Positions 1 through 10,705 of a DNA stretch of 62,000 nucleotides are shown in pieces; position 1 is the stretch's first letter; every line of letters begins with the position of its first letter. The notes below the pieces were generated by a model. That model was not told where the DNA came from. It worked only from the letters and a program-made list of their open reading frames with translations, and did not search any database. Made by a program: the position numbers and the translations under genes. Source of the stretch: Apostichopus japonicus (taxonomy: Eukaryota; Echinodermata; Holothuroidea; Aspidochirotida; Stichopodidae); NCBI RefSeq assembly GCF_037975245.1, contig NC_092579.1:28980166-29042165 (forward strand), written 5' to 3'.

Positions 1-304
1 CGTGGTGGCCAATTGACTAATGCGTCGGACTCGTGATCCAAGGATTGCTGGTTCGATTCCTGCCTAGTTCATTACGTTGTGTCATTGGGCAAGATGCTTT
101 ATCTCACTTGCCTCACTCGACCCAGGGTTAAATGGGTACCTGTGAGGTAACTTGTCATTGGGCGCAGTATATAACTGCTGCCGCCTGGAGGGATTGTCTC
201 TGGGACAGGTTATCATTGAGCAGGGGAAATATAACGTCTGTAAGCGCTGTGATATGGTTTACCATGAATAGCGTAAATTCCTAATATTATTATTATTATT
301 ATTA
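1..304 (+). mobile_element. tRNA-derived SINE, 5' end at or just before the window edge
   Basis: The first ~70 bases read as a degenerate tRNA. There is an A-box-like stretch near 5-23, an anticodon arm with a 7-nt loop CTCGTGA (Thr-CGT-like) at 32-38, and a perfect B box GGTTCGATTCC at 50-60. A non-tRNA body follows (TCATTGGGCAAGATGC at 80-95 and AAATGGGTACCTGTGAGG at 131-148), and the element ends in (ATT)n at 282-304. A pol III promoter head, a body and a simple-repeat tail define a SINE. The decayed acceptor and D arms argue against a functional tRNA. It has no counterpart in the other gene units, so it is a local insertion. The partner LINE is not identifiable. Confidence 0.75.
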
Positions 305-1021
305 TGTTCTGGGAATATGCGTCATACTATGGCGAGATACAACGGTCTTTGACTTGAGAAAGTTGCTAAGTTGTTTTCGCGGCTTCGCTATAGTTGAGCG
401 TGAGAGTTTAACTTATAAAACAACGCCCTTATTTTCATTATTTTTTATCTTGATTAAAAACAATGAGCATAATGAACATTCAATAGTTGGAATTTGTGAT
501 ACGGAGGGCACTGGAGGTACATTTTGTAGAGACGATTTGAGATGGGTTTTTTTATCGGTTTCCTTTCGCAAAACAAACTCACATCTTCCATTGCTTCCCG
601 ATTGAACTCTCTTCCAAGGGCCTCTTGTAAGGATTACTGTTAACATGGAAAAAAGTCACAAAAACGCACAATCTCGATTGCATACGCTTACTATAGTCCG
701 CAAAACAGAGGAGGCAGCGTTGCCCGAATATCTGCGCGTTACCTATACTGCATTGGTTGGGTTATGGTGATGTGAAATATCATTATGCCAATTATGCTTT
801 ATAATAAGATCAACATAAAAAGAATAACCACTCTTACCTGTTCCAAATACATGAATATACGTCACTCATGTCGGGTTTGACCATTGATAGTTAAAGCTAT
901 GTGTAAACTGTTCATTATCCATTCATGAAGTATAGAACTATGTCCAGCTGTTTTATCCAAACATACCAGCACCCCTTAACCCTCTCACCACCCTCGTCCA
1001 TGACCAATGCTATAGTCAGAT
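305..1021. other. Downstream module of gene A (non-coding)
   Basis: No gene is visible. From about 713 the sequence (GCCCGAATATCTGCGCG, the TTGGGTTATGGTGATGTG stretch, the GTGTAAACTGTTCATT stretch) recurs 3' of every other family member, near 15670, 20220, 34330, 43090, 49325 and 59940. It is therefore part of the duplicated unit and probably includes the 3' UTR and flank of gene A. No AATAAA on the minus strand is obvious within this stretch. The part at 305-700 is specific to this unit. Confidence 0.6.
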
Positions 1022-2551
1022 TTACCAAAGTTCGCCTTTGACATGTTTAGTACGTACGAGAGTCCACTTGAAGGGGCTCGCTGGCAACTTGTCAACATGG
1101 TTAAATTCCAACGCTTCATTCCAATTCATTCTTTTCACGTCTTCTTTTTGAAGTGCATAACATACGGCGTTAGTAATGCTTATGCTACAGTCTTCACTGA
1201 TTGGAAGCGGAAAGATTGAGAACTTCTCTCCTAGTTTAGTACAGTGGGTACCGATGTGTGCGATGACTCTTCGTTTGGTTCCTGTCTGACTTTCGATATT
1301 GAATACTAATATCAATTTAAAGGTTATTAAAAGTATTGGAAGCCGGTAGTTTATAGTTACAAAGTCAAACTTTCCCAAAGGAATCTCCAATCGGCACTCT
1401 TCAATATGCCGTGTAACATTGTGTTCGCCTGCCTTTGTTTGGTAAACAGGAATGTTACAGCTCTCCAAGTGTACGTGCCTTCTAACGTACGTACTATCTT
1501 CAGCCACCTGCTCGCCGTTCTTAATTTTGAAGCGGAGTTCATGAAATTTCCTTTGCTCAAACTCCATGCTTTTCCCCTCGTACAAATTTTCAGCCTCATT
1601 GTAGTAGGGGTTTCGAATATGTTGCACCATGTAAGGCACGGGGATTTCCAAATACAGACGCGGCCTCTCCACGCTGATTGGTACCTCGTCAAAACTCTGT
1701 TCGCTGAATAGCGCGCGTGTCCACAACGCAGATTCAAGTTTTCCAGGGAACGCGCTTCTCATCTCATCCATGTATTCTCCGGAGTACAATTCCCTCAGTT
1801 CTGATGCTTTCATTTGTGTTAGACGCAGAAGTGCCAAAAGACGATGAAGTTCTCGGGTCTTACCTGCCTGCTTCAAAGCATCCATCTTTGGCTTCAGTTT
1901 TTGGAAGATGGCGTACTCACTATCAGCAACGACGTTAGAACTTCGGAGGACGTCACAGAGGAAATCGACATCGAAGGAAGAGACCACCTCTGCATCTTCG
2001 AAGAAAAGTTCACTCTGGATTCTGAGCATAGTAATCTGGACGACTGTCTTCGTAAATGCGTAGTTAACCGCTTGATCCATAAATGTGAGGAGGTAGGGCC
2101 TAATAGGTAGCACTGCAACTTGCTTGTATATGAACTGCGTACAAACTACCAACAAAGGAACCACGTCATACTTAGTAGCTAAAATAATATGATGCCATAC
2201 CGTCTGAAGGCTGAGGTCTATGGACTCTGTGTACATGTAACGAATAAAGTCTTCCACGGAAGATAGAGATTCGTCATCTGCTTCAAGTATAATGTCAAGA
2301 GTTTTCCCATCGACGGTCATGGCACAGCCCCACTTCTTACGTTCACTGAGAATATGCTGCTTTAACGGATTACTCCAACTGGCAACGATTACTTGATGAG
2401 CGTATATCTTTCTGTTTCCTTTGGAGATGATAGCGAGATCGGTAAATGCATGGTTTGGCATGTTGAACAGAGTGGCAACTTTGACTGAGACTGCGCTGCA
2501 CGTTGGTTTTGCCTCATCATCTTCGTGATGAGACGGGCGTGTTGACCACCC
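1022..2551 (-). CDS. Gene A, exon 2: BTB-BACK domain protein
   Basis: This is the main exon of the first intact family member: 509 codons plus stop, giving 561 aa when joined to the 52-codon exon at 3611-3766. Numbered on the spliced protein, a BTB/POZ domain spans about 88-197 (F-T-D-L core, K-I-Y-A-H-Q, F-I-R-Y-M-Y-T). A BACK-like helical region follows at about 198-337, then a C-terminal domain of ~220 residues that I do not recognise by motif. BTB-BACK plus a beta-rich tail resembles BTBD17 or galectin-3-binding-protein relatives, but that is inference. Such proteins usually dimerise through BTB and often act as cullin-3 adaptors. The exon starts at GGG-TGG after the acceptor TTATCTTTCCAG; the frame runs on upstream but has no ATG there. 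The tail (ending V-K-G-E-L-W) differs from all paralogs. The BTB segment resembles gene G (I-S-K-G-N-R-K), while the unit flanks match gene F. Confidence 0.85.
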   Translation of the reverse strand, partial: GWSTRPSHHEDDEAKPTCSAVSVKVATLFNMPNHAFTDLAIISKGNRKIYAHQVIVASWSNPLKQHILSERKKWGCAMTVDGKTLDIILEADDESLSSVEDFIRYMYTESIDLSLQTVWHHIILATKYDVVPLLVVCTQFIYKQVAVLPIRPYLLTFMDQAVNYAFTKTVVQITMLRIQSELFFEDAEVVSSFDVDFLCDVLRSSNVVADSEYAIFQKLKPKMDALKQAGKTRELHRLLALLRLTQMKASELRELYSGEYMDEMRSAFPGKLESALWTRALFSEQSFDEVPISVERPRLYLEIPVPYMVQHIRNPYYNEAENLYEGKSMEFEQRKFHELRFKIKNGEQVAEDSTYVRRHVHLESCNIPVYQTKAGEHNVTRHIEECRLEIPLGKFDFVTINYRLPILLITFKLILVFNIESQTGTKRRVIAHIGTHCTKLGEKFSIFPLPISEDCSISITNAVCYALQKEDVKRMNWNEALEFNHVDKLPASPFKWTLVRTKHVKGELW

Positions 2552-3610
2552 CTGGAAAGATAACAAGCCATAATTTGAAGTAATGAAGCAATTAAAACAA
2601 ATTCTCTTGCGTGGTAATGAGCACCTTCAATTTTTACAGGAATTCATGCTTAAAGAGACAAATTGAACCTATCCAAGATGTTTGACTAACTTTATCCAAC
2701 ATTCATTGCCTTCAAATCATGGTTATTTCTCTAAAAGTTTCGTAAAAAAACAATTTCATGCATGGAATCATAAATTCTCGAGATGGTTAACATTTCATTT
2801 AGTTTCACTAACACAGAACGACAGGTTCATCGACATAACTATAGTAGGGATAACACATGGTAGCAACGTTAACATCTGCCAAATGACCTTTGACCTCTGC
2901 CAAATTGTGCTGACGTCATAAACAAATCATAGAAATAATGTACCACGTCTACAAATTGCTTAAAATTTACGGTTCTTGAGATATTTCATTTGACTTTTTT
3001 TTAGATATGATTAAATAGTGTTATCTTCAATACACATGTTGTTGTGTATGTCACAAAATATTTATGTCTCGGAGTATTGGTCGGTGTATAAAGATTCCCA
3101 TATAAATGCTCATATTTAACAGCGATTTTAAGATACTTCAAAGTGACTGCTTACAGACTCTTCCGACGCCACTCACTAACCCTTACTATAATAATGAAAG
3201 GCAGTTGAAACTACAATTTTCAAATTATAACTGATTTTTGTGTGTGTGAAGAATTGTGTAACCCAAAAAGTATAAAAACGGGGATATAGAGGCTTATCCC
3301 CCTCCCCAAAATTTTTCTCCCCCTTCCCTTGCCCCCTCTCCCCAACCCAATTTTGTTTACCAGAAAACAGGTTCCGTATGTCCAATTGAAAAAAGCATTT
3401 TAGGAAAGAAGTCTATCTACCTCCAATATTGAGGTGATTTGACTTTTCAGGACCGTATAGCTTATGTAGTCCATACATTTTTCTTATGCCTTTTCCATCA
3501 CATATTGTCTATATTTTCTTAAAGTCCCCATGAGTATACATAACTTCGTATCGAGCATACATATATCGCTTTAGTGAAAACTCGTTAGATTGATCTGAAC
3601 ACATTTTTAC
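2552..3610 (-). other. Intron of gene A
   Basis: The intron has a GT donor at 3610-3609 (GAG|GTAAAA) and an AG acceptor at 2553-2552 behind a pyrimidine tract. It is phase 0 and 1059 bp long. It contains a perfect CRE-type palindrome TGACGTCA at 2911-2918, also present in the introns of D (36592-36599) and F (51537-51544) but absent from C. The distal two-thirds is almost identical to the F intron. The part next to exon 2 has diverged and lacks about 115 bp found in F. No coding potential is seen. Confidence 0.7.
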
Positions 3611-3766
3611 CTCGATAAAAGTACTACTCTCTACATGATGAAATCTGTCGGGCCATGATTGCGCTGATATCATTTGCTGCATAAGCATTAACCTTGCCAT
3701 ATCTTGCATATGATGAAAGCCATATCCCAATTCTATGCCATACTCTTCTTCGTCAGATGAATCCAT
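3611..3766 (-). CDS. Gene A, first coding exon
   Basis: This exon has 52 codons starting at ATG 3766 in the context AAACCATGG. The in-frame TAA two codons upstream shows this is the true start. The peptide begins M-D-S-S-D-E-E-E-Y, so it is acidic, followed by a Gly/Tyr patch and a Met-rich helix-like segment (M-A-R-L-M-L-M-Q-Q-M). It ends F-I-E at GAG|GTAAAA. An acceptor TTGTTCTCTTACAG lies 10 nt 5' of the ATG, so the exon itself spans 3611-3776 and a non-coding exon must lie upstream (higher coordinates). No signal peptide is seen; the protein is probably intracellular. It is residue-identical to the matching exon of gene F. Confidence 0.8.
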
Positions 3767-3776
3767 GGTTTATGTC

Positions 3777-4160
3777 CTGTAAGAGAACAAGTGTTAAATG
3801 TTACTGACAGAAGCTTCGAGAGCTATTTCGGCCCATTTAGGGACACATATCACAATGGCGCTCCAATGAAAAATCGAGTTACCATTTAACCTATCCTATC
3901 CACTAATGCAAAGACCTTTCCCTTTCTGGAAACCAGTTGGAATGTTCTTTTAACTCCATTGGTACCTGGCTTAGAATTATAGTCCTATTTCAAGGCGCTT
4001 CAATTTGTCTTTCAATTCAAACGGTAGATTTGTTTCCATCTTAATAAAGTCGTTTTTACCACGTAATACACAAACCCCCAAGTGCATTATGACAAATTAT
4101 GAAATTCGTACTGCACTCATTGGAAGTTATAATGACCCCAAAACAAACAGCATCCATCGG
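3777..4160. other. Upstream module of gene A (intron/promoter-side DNA)
   Basis: No ORF of note. The module is conserved upstream of genes C, D, E and F (AGAGAACAAGTGTTAAAT, AGAAGCTTCGAG, TATCACAATGGCGCTCCAA). It should hold part of the 5' intron and possibly the 5' UTR exon. No TATA box or clear donor can be fixed by eye. Confidence 0.5.
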
Positions 4161-4282
4161 TCCGTCCGTCCGTCAATATGTCTATCTGTCCGTCAGTCTA
4201 TCTGTCTGTGTGTCTATGTGTGTCTATGTGTCTATCTGTCTAACCGTCTGTGTCTATTTGTCTGTCTATCTTTCTATCTAGT
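4161..4282 (+). repeat. Interrupted tetranucleotide microsatellite (CTGT/CCGT/CTAT)
   Basis: A mixed tract of GTCC, GTCT and CTAT tetranucleotides. The same position of the unit carries different tetranucleotide arrays in C, D, E and F. It contains open frames only because of its period of four. Confidence 0.85.
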
Positions 4283-4343
4283 CAAAAGATGTCACTTTCG
4301 TCGTTCCCACAGCCCCTTTCACGATTGAATACACTTCTATAAT

Positions 4344-5536
4344 CAGGCGCGGATCCAGAGGGGGGGGGTCCAGGGGGTTCCCTGCTCTTGGCCCAACAAA
4401 AAAAAAAGAGAAAAAAAGAGAAAAACAAGAGAGAAAAAAAAGAGAGAGAGAAATAAATAATTAAATTAAACGCCAGTTTTAAACATGTAGGACGTCAGAA
4501 GGGCGGTTATCCTTACAAGTCAGCCAGGTGTGTCTTTTCCGTTAAATGAACTATAGTGTGCACGCGCAGTGGCGGAGCTATGGGTATTGGTCAAGGGGGC
4601 GAGAATGGTCTGTAAGGGCGTTTTCGACACTATCTAAGCAGAGCGCCACCACAGGTTGGCGCGGAGCGTACATTAAATTTTTGAGTAAAGATACTTCCTA
4701 GATCGCCGGAAATGACCCTTTCCTGGCCTTGCTCATATGCAGATTAACAAAGAATAAATAGGTGTCATCGCCAACAAAATGTGACAAATGTCAATAGGTA
4801 GATGAGAGCGCAGTAAAAAAGTAAATAATCGCGAATAAGTAAAAAGTGGTAAAAAGCTGAAAAGGGCGCCAGCAGTCCATTTGAGTCCGTCGGGGGGGGG
4901 GGGCATCCGCCCCCTGACTGTATGGACGCTCCGCCACTGTGCATGCGTGCTACACGTGCCAAAAATGCCTAAAAATCTCAATTTTCGGACCGAAAAGCTA
5001 ACTCGTACGGATGCAGATACATTTCGAGTGAGTTTTTGTAGGTGCTTTGCATGGCTAAATTGAAGGGGGTTCCCTGTTGTACTTAAATATCCAAGGATTT
5101 CACAATGGATAGACAAAACCCACTCCCCTTAGACCCTAGGATCACTGGAGGCCAAACCCCTCACCCTTCCAAAGTCCTGGATCCGGCATTGCGTCAAACA
5201 GTGGTGACGGAACGGGAGGGGGATTGGGGGCTAAAGGCATTATGATTTTTGTATCATCTCAACTCATCTGATATGTATTACCATATTTAATAGATTGTTT
5301 TTTTCTCATCAATTGAAAAATTGCAGACATGAGATCCATATTTTCAGGCTAGGTACATGCAGCTTAGAATACTCGGGAAGTGCCGTTTCCGGCCATCTGG
5401 TGGGTTTGTAAAGCCCAAAAATTTCTGGTACGCTCCGCGCCGACCGATGGTGGCGCTCCGCTTAGATAGTCTTACGTTCAGGCGCGGCTGGACCAGTCAG
5501 ACCCCCCCCCTGTCAAAAATCCTGCATCCGCCCCTG
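4344..5536. mobile_element. hAT-like non-autonomous DNA transposon (1.19 kb)
   Basis: The left end is CAGGCGCGGATCCAG and the right end is TGCATCCGCCCCTG, which are imperfect inverted ends. They are flanked by a 5-bp direct repeat ATAAT (4339-4343 and 5537-5541). No transposase ORF is seen. The element contains the nested 373-bp element at 4567-4939, a polypurine GA-rich stretch at 4399-4453, and two copies of a conserved GC-rich core in opposite orientations (4638-4671 and 5429-5470). The same insertion is present at 52957-54144 in the F unit, so it predates that duplication. Confidence 0.7.
4567..4939. mobile_element. Nested hAT MITE, 373 bp
   Basis: The termini are CAGTGGCGGAGC and GCTCCGCCACTG, perfect 12-bp inverted repeats. 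They are flanked by an 8-bp target duplication TGCACGCG / TGCATGCG (4559-4566, 4940-4947). The right copy has one mutation; the paralogous insertion in the F unit keeps both copies perfect. It is closely related to 9221-9617. An 8-bp duplication and CAGTGGCGG ends are typical of hAT elements. No transposase is encoded. Confidence 0.85.
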
Positions 5537-6194
<658 letters not shown>

Positions 6195-6196
<2 letters not shown>

Positions 6197-7205
6197 GCGC
6201 GTATCCAGGATTTTCTAACCCGGGGGGGGGCGCGAATTACTATCTAAGCGGAGCGCCACCATCGGTTGGCGCGGAGCGTACAAGAAAATTTCTGGTTTTT
6301 ATACCCCCCAGATCACCGGAAATGACACTTCTCGGGCTTGAAAATGACCAACCAAATGTACACTTTTGCCTGAGAACCAAGTATTTCTCAATTTTTTTCC
6401 ATCCATAACCTTTTTGAAGATTGTCACCAGTCACACATCATGTTCGACCTGATTGCATGTCCTATGGATGATTGCTTTTGTAGGCGATTCTACGTCACGG
6501 CCCACAATATCCGAAAGCCCCACTTTTCAAGGTTTTAAGCCCATTATTTGTTGAGAATTTGAAAATTCCCATTTCTCGTGAATAAAAATCACTTGAAAAC
6601 ATACCCATAATGTTGCACAAAATTCAGTCTATGGACAACCAATAGGGAAAAACCTCCTTGAACCCCTAATAGACAGGTACAAATTGCACGAGTACAGGAA
6701 AGTATGATGAAGAATGTTGGTGAGGAAATTTTGGAAAATTCCGACACAGTTAATTTATTGGTGTAGAAATATTGCAACCTCTTATTATGGCTATTATAAA
6801 ACTTGGTTGAAGGAAATGAAAACTAGCAGATATTTCCGATATCAGGTATATCGAAACCGAACACTACACACATAGGCGTAGGTCCCGTAGGAGGCGGGGC
6901 TGCAGCCCCCACCCCCCGCCCCGCAACCAATTTTTTCCCCATTTTTTTCGGGCACCTACTGAGAGAAAAATAAATAGCAATGAATAGCTTAAAAATGATC
7001 TCCTTGGTAATTAAAATAAAGTTCTAAGATTGGCCGACATTACTACTGTAAAAGAGAGTTTGACATAAATGGATCTGTATGCCTTTTCGCCATCTACATA
7101 AGACATTTGGTTGTTTACATTAGCGTCCGGCGGTATACTGTGCTACTTTCACGGACCGTAAGGTACACGATGCCATGCAATGTAATGACCGATGCTTGCT
7201 TATTT
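6195..7205. mobile_element. hAT-like element remains inside the (TA)n tract
   Basis: The left end CAGGCGCGTATCCAGG abuts the TA repeat. It is followed by a GGGGGGGG run and a copy of the conserved GC-rich core (6241-6281). Near 6870-6910 a second hAT-type end, CATAGGCGTAGG, begins another fragment. The paralogous F unit has (TA)n without this insert. The right boundary cannot be set because a duplication inside TA repeats is not readable. No transposase ORF is present. Confidence 0.5.
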
Positions 7206-7231
7206 GATATTGTCAACGATAAATATATAGG

Positions 7232-7233
<2 letters not shown>

Positions 7234-7311
<78 letters not shown>

Positions 7312-7312
7312 T
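7234..7312. repeat. (TA)n microsatellite
   Basis: A TA tract with one TATG step. It is followed by ATTCATTACAAAATGG, the same junction seen after TA tracts at 54753 and 55149. Confidence 0.9.
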
Positions 7313-8364
7313 ATTCATTACAAAATGGAAACTGTCACACTTAAACACTAAAATTTGCAGTGATCACTATAGTAGTACGCGCAAGGGAGGAAAGGGGGGG
7401 GGGAGATCCCCCATTTCCATCGTCAGTCGGGAGGGTAAAACGTTCAGTTTGGCATTCCTATTTACATTCGGTGGAAGAATTAGGCCACTACCCCGGGCCC
7501 AAGATTCAATAATTGCAATTATATCAGGAAAGAGTTGAGGGATATCAAGTTGATAACCATGGTTTCCCCAGAATAAAGCTGCTTTAAGATTATTATCAGG
7601 GGTGGGATTTGATGTCTGAAATGGGAGGGGGAGGGGAGGGGTTCGAAAGCCCCGGGGAGAAATGTTTGGATTTGATAAAGCCCCTCGATGTAATATGGTG
7701 CGATATTTATAGGTTATTTCCCAGTACTAGTTGTGTATTTGAAAATGTTATTATGAAATCGCCATCAAAGTGTTTCCAGTTTTATTATGCGACATTCAGA
7801 GTAGCAAAATGGTCAATGATATCGGTACTGGGGGGCTGGACGACACCCGTTGACACTCTCATAGGTGACAAAACAGCTAACAACTTTCTCCATGTCTATT
7901 TCAGTGTTTCTCACAATGTTCAGTGCAGTGCATCCCCCCCACCCCTTGCGCCATGTCATCACGCCGATGTCTACCCCAATTGCATAGCCTATACCTTATA
8001 AGCATAATATACGTGTGTTCAAACTGAGCCATGTAAAGTTTACTGGTTGTTACTTATATTCATTACTACATAGCTTCAAAGACTTTACAAATATCTTATA
8101 CAATTATTATATTTTTCATAGGACTTACTTGGGTTGAAAAAGTCTTCAAACTCCTCAAAATAATGAATGTATTAGATAACTATTGATCCTGCTGTTTTAT
8201 TGAAGAGAGATATTTTCCACACCCAGCAACACTAGTACTGTTTTTACATAAACAATTACTGTATTTACCAACGATAACAGCTATACTCGCTTGGATGCGT
8301 CTCGAAATATATCGTGGAAAACCCCGGTGAAGCAATTGTATTCAAGTCCAAGTCACATGTCACA

Positions 8365-8367
<3 letters not shown>
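7313..8367. other. Unit spacer with hAT relic, non-coding
   Basis: Nearly identical to 55148-56215 and recognisably related to 29090-29850, 40245-41270 and 46365-46750. It contains the relic at 7597-7969. No gene is recognised. Confidence 0.6.
7597..7969. mobile_element. Ancestral hAT relic shared by the units
   Basis: The left end is CAGGGGTGGGAT and the right end is CACGCCGATG, degraded inverted ends, with poly-G and poly-C runs just inside each end. Orthologous remains lie at 40548-40877, 55433-55817, and (right ends) near 29426 and 46683. The D-E interval copy retains a 7-of-8 target duplication, so the family is hAT-like and the insertion is older than the array. Confidence 0.5.

Positions 8368-8417
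<50 letters not shown>
8368..8417. repeat. (TA)n microsatellite
   Basis: A short TA tract. The paralogous tract is at 56217-56293, and the one at 29856-30437 is interrupted by a LINE fragment. Confidence 0.85.
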
Positions 8418-8419
<2 letters not shown>

Positions 8420-8759
8420 TCACTATAGTAGTACGCGCAATGCAGAAGCAGGAGAGCCCCCTCGTTCAGTCTGGTGTTAACTTTGACATTCATGGAAGAA
8501 TTAGGCCACAAACACGGGAACAAGACGGCCTTCCTGGTCCCTGCCCCTATATCTAAGCCACTCGGTGGTCAAAATCAGAGACTCTCCGTCGCTGCCATCA
8601 CTATCACTTACGGTACTAAAATTCGTCAACACTGTAAGAACCTGCTAGCGCAGTTTGAGCACTCTGCTGAGGGCTAAAAATGACAAGATAATCTGCAAAC
8701 ATGCACAATCATTTGTAGATGTGTAGAAAGCATGTAGCTTCGATTGGAAACACACTTTC
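8418..8759 (+). other. Spacer with a short duplicated ORF
   Basis: An open frame at 8474-8677 (67 codons, ending S-A-E-G-stop) is also open at 56351-56554, with most residues the same. DNA identity between the two copies is high at all codon positions, so conservation gives no evidence of selection. It could be a remnant exon or chance. No known domain is recognised. Confidence 0.25.
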
Positions 8760-8905
8760 CAGGGGCGGATCCAGGATGTTGAGAAAGGGGGGGCCGACAT
8801 CCCGATGGTAGCACTTTAGTAATCTGCGTCCTGGGGGAGGGGTCTAGGGAGAGGGGTTGTCCCCTCCCCCTTTGAAATTTTTGGTTAATTGTGAGTGCTT
8901 AGATG

Positions 8906-9975
8906 CAGGCGCGGCGGAACGGAAAATTATTGGGGGGGCTAATGTGTGGAGACCATCTAAGCGGAGCGCCACCATCGGTTGGCGCGGAGCGTACAAGAAA
9001 GTTTTGGGTTTTTCAAACCCCCAGATGGCCGGAAACGGCACTTCCCGAGTGTTTTACGCTGCGAATACCTAGCCCTAAAATATGGGTCTCAAGCCTGCAA
9101 TTTCTCAGATTGCACGTAAAAGTCTGTAAAAACATTGTAATTTGTATATTCGATAATGTTTTAAGAGAGTAGCTATTACTCGTAGTGTACTCGCAAAGAC
9201 GTTCTTGAGTGTAGTAAGGGCAGTGGCGGAGCTAGGGGTATTGGTCAGGGGGGGGGGGGAAGAATGGTCTGTAGGGGCGCTTTCGACACTATCTAAGAGG
9301 AGCGCCACCACAGGTTGGCGCGGAGCGTACAGAAATTTTTTGAGTAAAGATACTCCCTAGATTGCAGGAAATGACCCTTTCTGGGCCTTGCTAATTTGCA
9401 GATAAACAGTGAATAAATAGGTGTCGTCTCCATTTTGTCGGAAAATTACACCAACAGAATATGACAAATGTCAATAGGTAGATGAGAGCACAATAAAATA
9501 GTCAATAATCGCGAATAAGTAAAAAGTAGTGCTGAAAAGGGCGCCAGCAGTCCATTTGAGTCCGTCGGGGGGGGGGGGGAATCCGCCCCCTGACTGTATA
9601 TATGGACGCTCCGTCACTAAGTAAGGGGATGTTGGAGAACTGGCTGAAATGAGGCAAGTCATTGGCCTAAGACGAAGTTGTGTTACGCTTACCGGTACTC
9701 ACATTCACTGCTTCCACTTTTCACGGGGCGTGAAGACGCGGTTGGGGTGACAATGTGGTCTAAAGCCAGGGGACGGGCCGAGGGTCCCCCGGCAATTACT
9801 AAAATTATTACACCTATATAGCATACGTGTGCATCGGACAGATCGACAAGTATGCATTGAAAAATGGGCAGATGCACGTTTCGGAGCCTTGGTAAATATT
9901 GGGGGGCTTATCATGCATTTGCCCCCTCAACTTTTTCATTGGGGGGGGCTGAGCCCCCCGGTTCCGCCGCCACTG
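8906..9975. mobile_element. hAT-like element, 1070 bp, nested
   Basis: The ends are CAGGCGCGGCGGAAC and GTTCCGCCGCCACTG. A perfect 8-bp target duplication CTTAGATG flanks it (8898-8905, 9976-9983). A second member of the same family lies in opposite orientation at 38663-39317 and lacks the MITE at 9221-9617. A copy of the GC-rich core lies at 8955-8993. No transposase is encoded. Confidence 0.85.
9221..9617. mobile_element. hAT MITE, 397 bp, nested in 8906-9975
   Basis: The ends are CAGTGGCGGAGC and GCTCCGTCACTA, inverted repeats with two changes. A perfect 8-bp duplication AGTAAGGG flanks it (9213-9220, 9618-9625). The family member at 38663-39317 has the unoccupied site CCCTTACT once near 39001. 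It belongs to the same family as 4567-4939 and 53176-53551. Confidence 0.88.
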
Positions 9976-10228
9976 CTTAGATGCAAAATGGTGAAACATT
10001 TCGCCAAAAACTAGAAAAACCAGAAACGTTGCATACACGCTTTTTTTGTGCACATATTTTTTCTCGATAGACACATATTTAACAACGCTCAACAGTGCAT
10101 GTACAATGGATACACTATTATTGCGCCGATTGGTTTTTCTTTTGCGCGAAAATTATGACACCAGATTCACCCCAAGAAAAACCATAAAACAAGATATATT
10201 CAATGAGATAATTATGATATACTTATTA

Positions 10229-10705
10229 ATGAAAGGGGGTGTAGGCGGTTTTATACTATCTAACGCAACGTAGTCGCCAAGGACCTGAAGTAGTTTTAAG
10301 GGAGGGCCCGATAATAAGCGGAAACGGATCACCGACCGAAAAAATATCGGAATTTGTGGACTATTTATTGCTTCCTATTGTATTAAAACAAAGCACCTAT
10401 GTGAAAGACACAAATCACATTCTGAAAATTGTGGAAGCCACCCCGTTACCAAAAGCAGTAGTACTTGCTACACTCGATGTCGTCGCCATGTATACTAATA
10501 CTCCCCAAGAGGAGGCATGAGATATATGTCAAGAAGTCTATGAAAAGGCGGAAAAAAGCGAATATGGAATAAAAAATAAAATATCTTTCATATCCATGCG
10601 CAAACTAATTGAACTTATTTTTAACAAGAAACTGTTTCGAGTTCAATAACCAATTCTATCTACAAAAGATCGGTTGCGCCATGGGTAGCCAAGTCTTTGT
10701 TAGGG
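10229..10705 (+). pseudogene. Penelope-like element reverse transcriptase fragment
   Basis: Conceptual translation gives P-I-I-S-G-N-G-S-P-T-E-K, then L-A-T-L-D-V-V-A-M-Y-T-N-T-P, then after a frameshift F-Y-L-Q-K-I-G-C-A-M-G-S-Q. These match the RT core of Penelope-like retroelements in order. An in-frame TGA near 10518, a second stop near 10648 and a frameshift there break the reading frame. The sequence ends at about 10705, before the catalytic Y-x-D-D motif. It is a dead fragment inside the composite insertion. The clade within Penelope-like elements is not resolved. Confidence 0.7.

Noticed and set aside
28-60. Possible tRNA gene
   Set aside because: The B box is good but the acceptor and D arms do not pair, and a SINE body and (ATT)n tail follow.
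354-646. Short overlapping frames on both strands
   Set aside because: No domain, no splice context and no counterpart in other units.
1844-2110. Antisense frame conserved in several copies (also 21304, 44183, 50382, 61050)
   Set aside because: It overlaps the identical BACK core on the other strand, so its conservation is fully explained by the sense gene.
2552-2566. Extension of exon 2 upstream of GGG-TGG, read as a start with sequence L-L-S-F-Q-G-W
   Set aside because: The codon there is TTG, and the bases form a pyrimidine tract and AG acceptor. The ATG nearby (2571) is in another frame; the real start is in the upstream exon.
4161-4282. CRISPR-like array of short repeats
   Set aside because: It is a tetranucleotide microsatellite without spacers, in an animal genome.
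6240-9311. Short frames over the GC-rich core (6240-6434, 8844-9172, 9105-9311, 39049-39438)
   Set aside because: They recur because the hAT-like elements recur; they lie in different frames and end at random.
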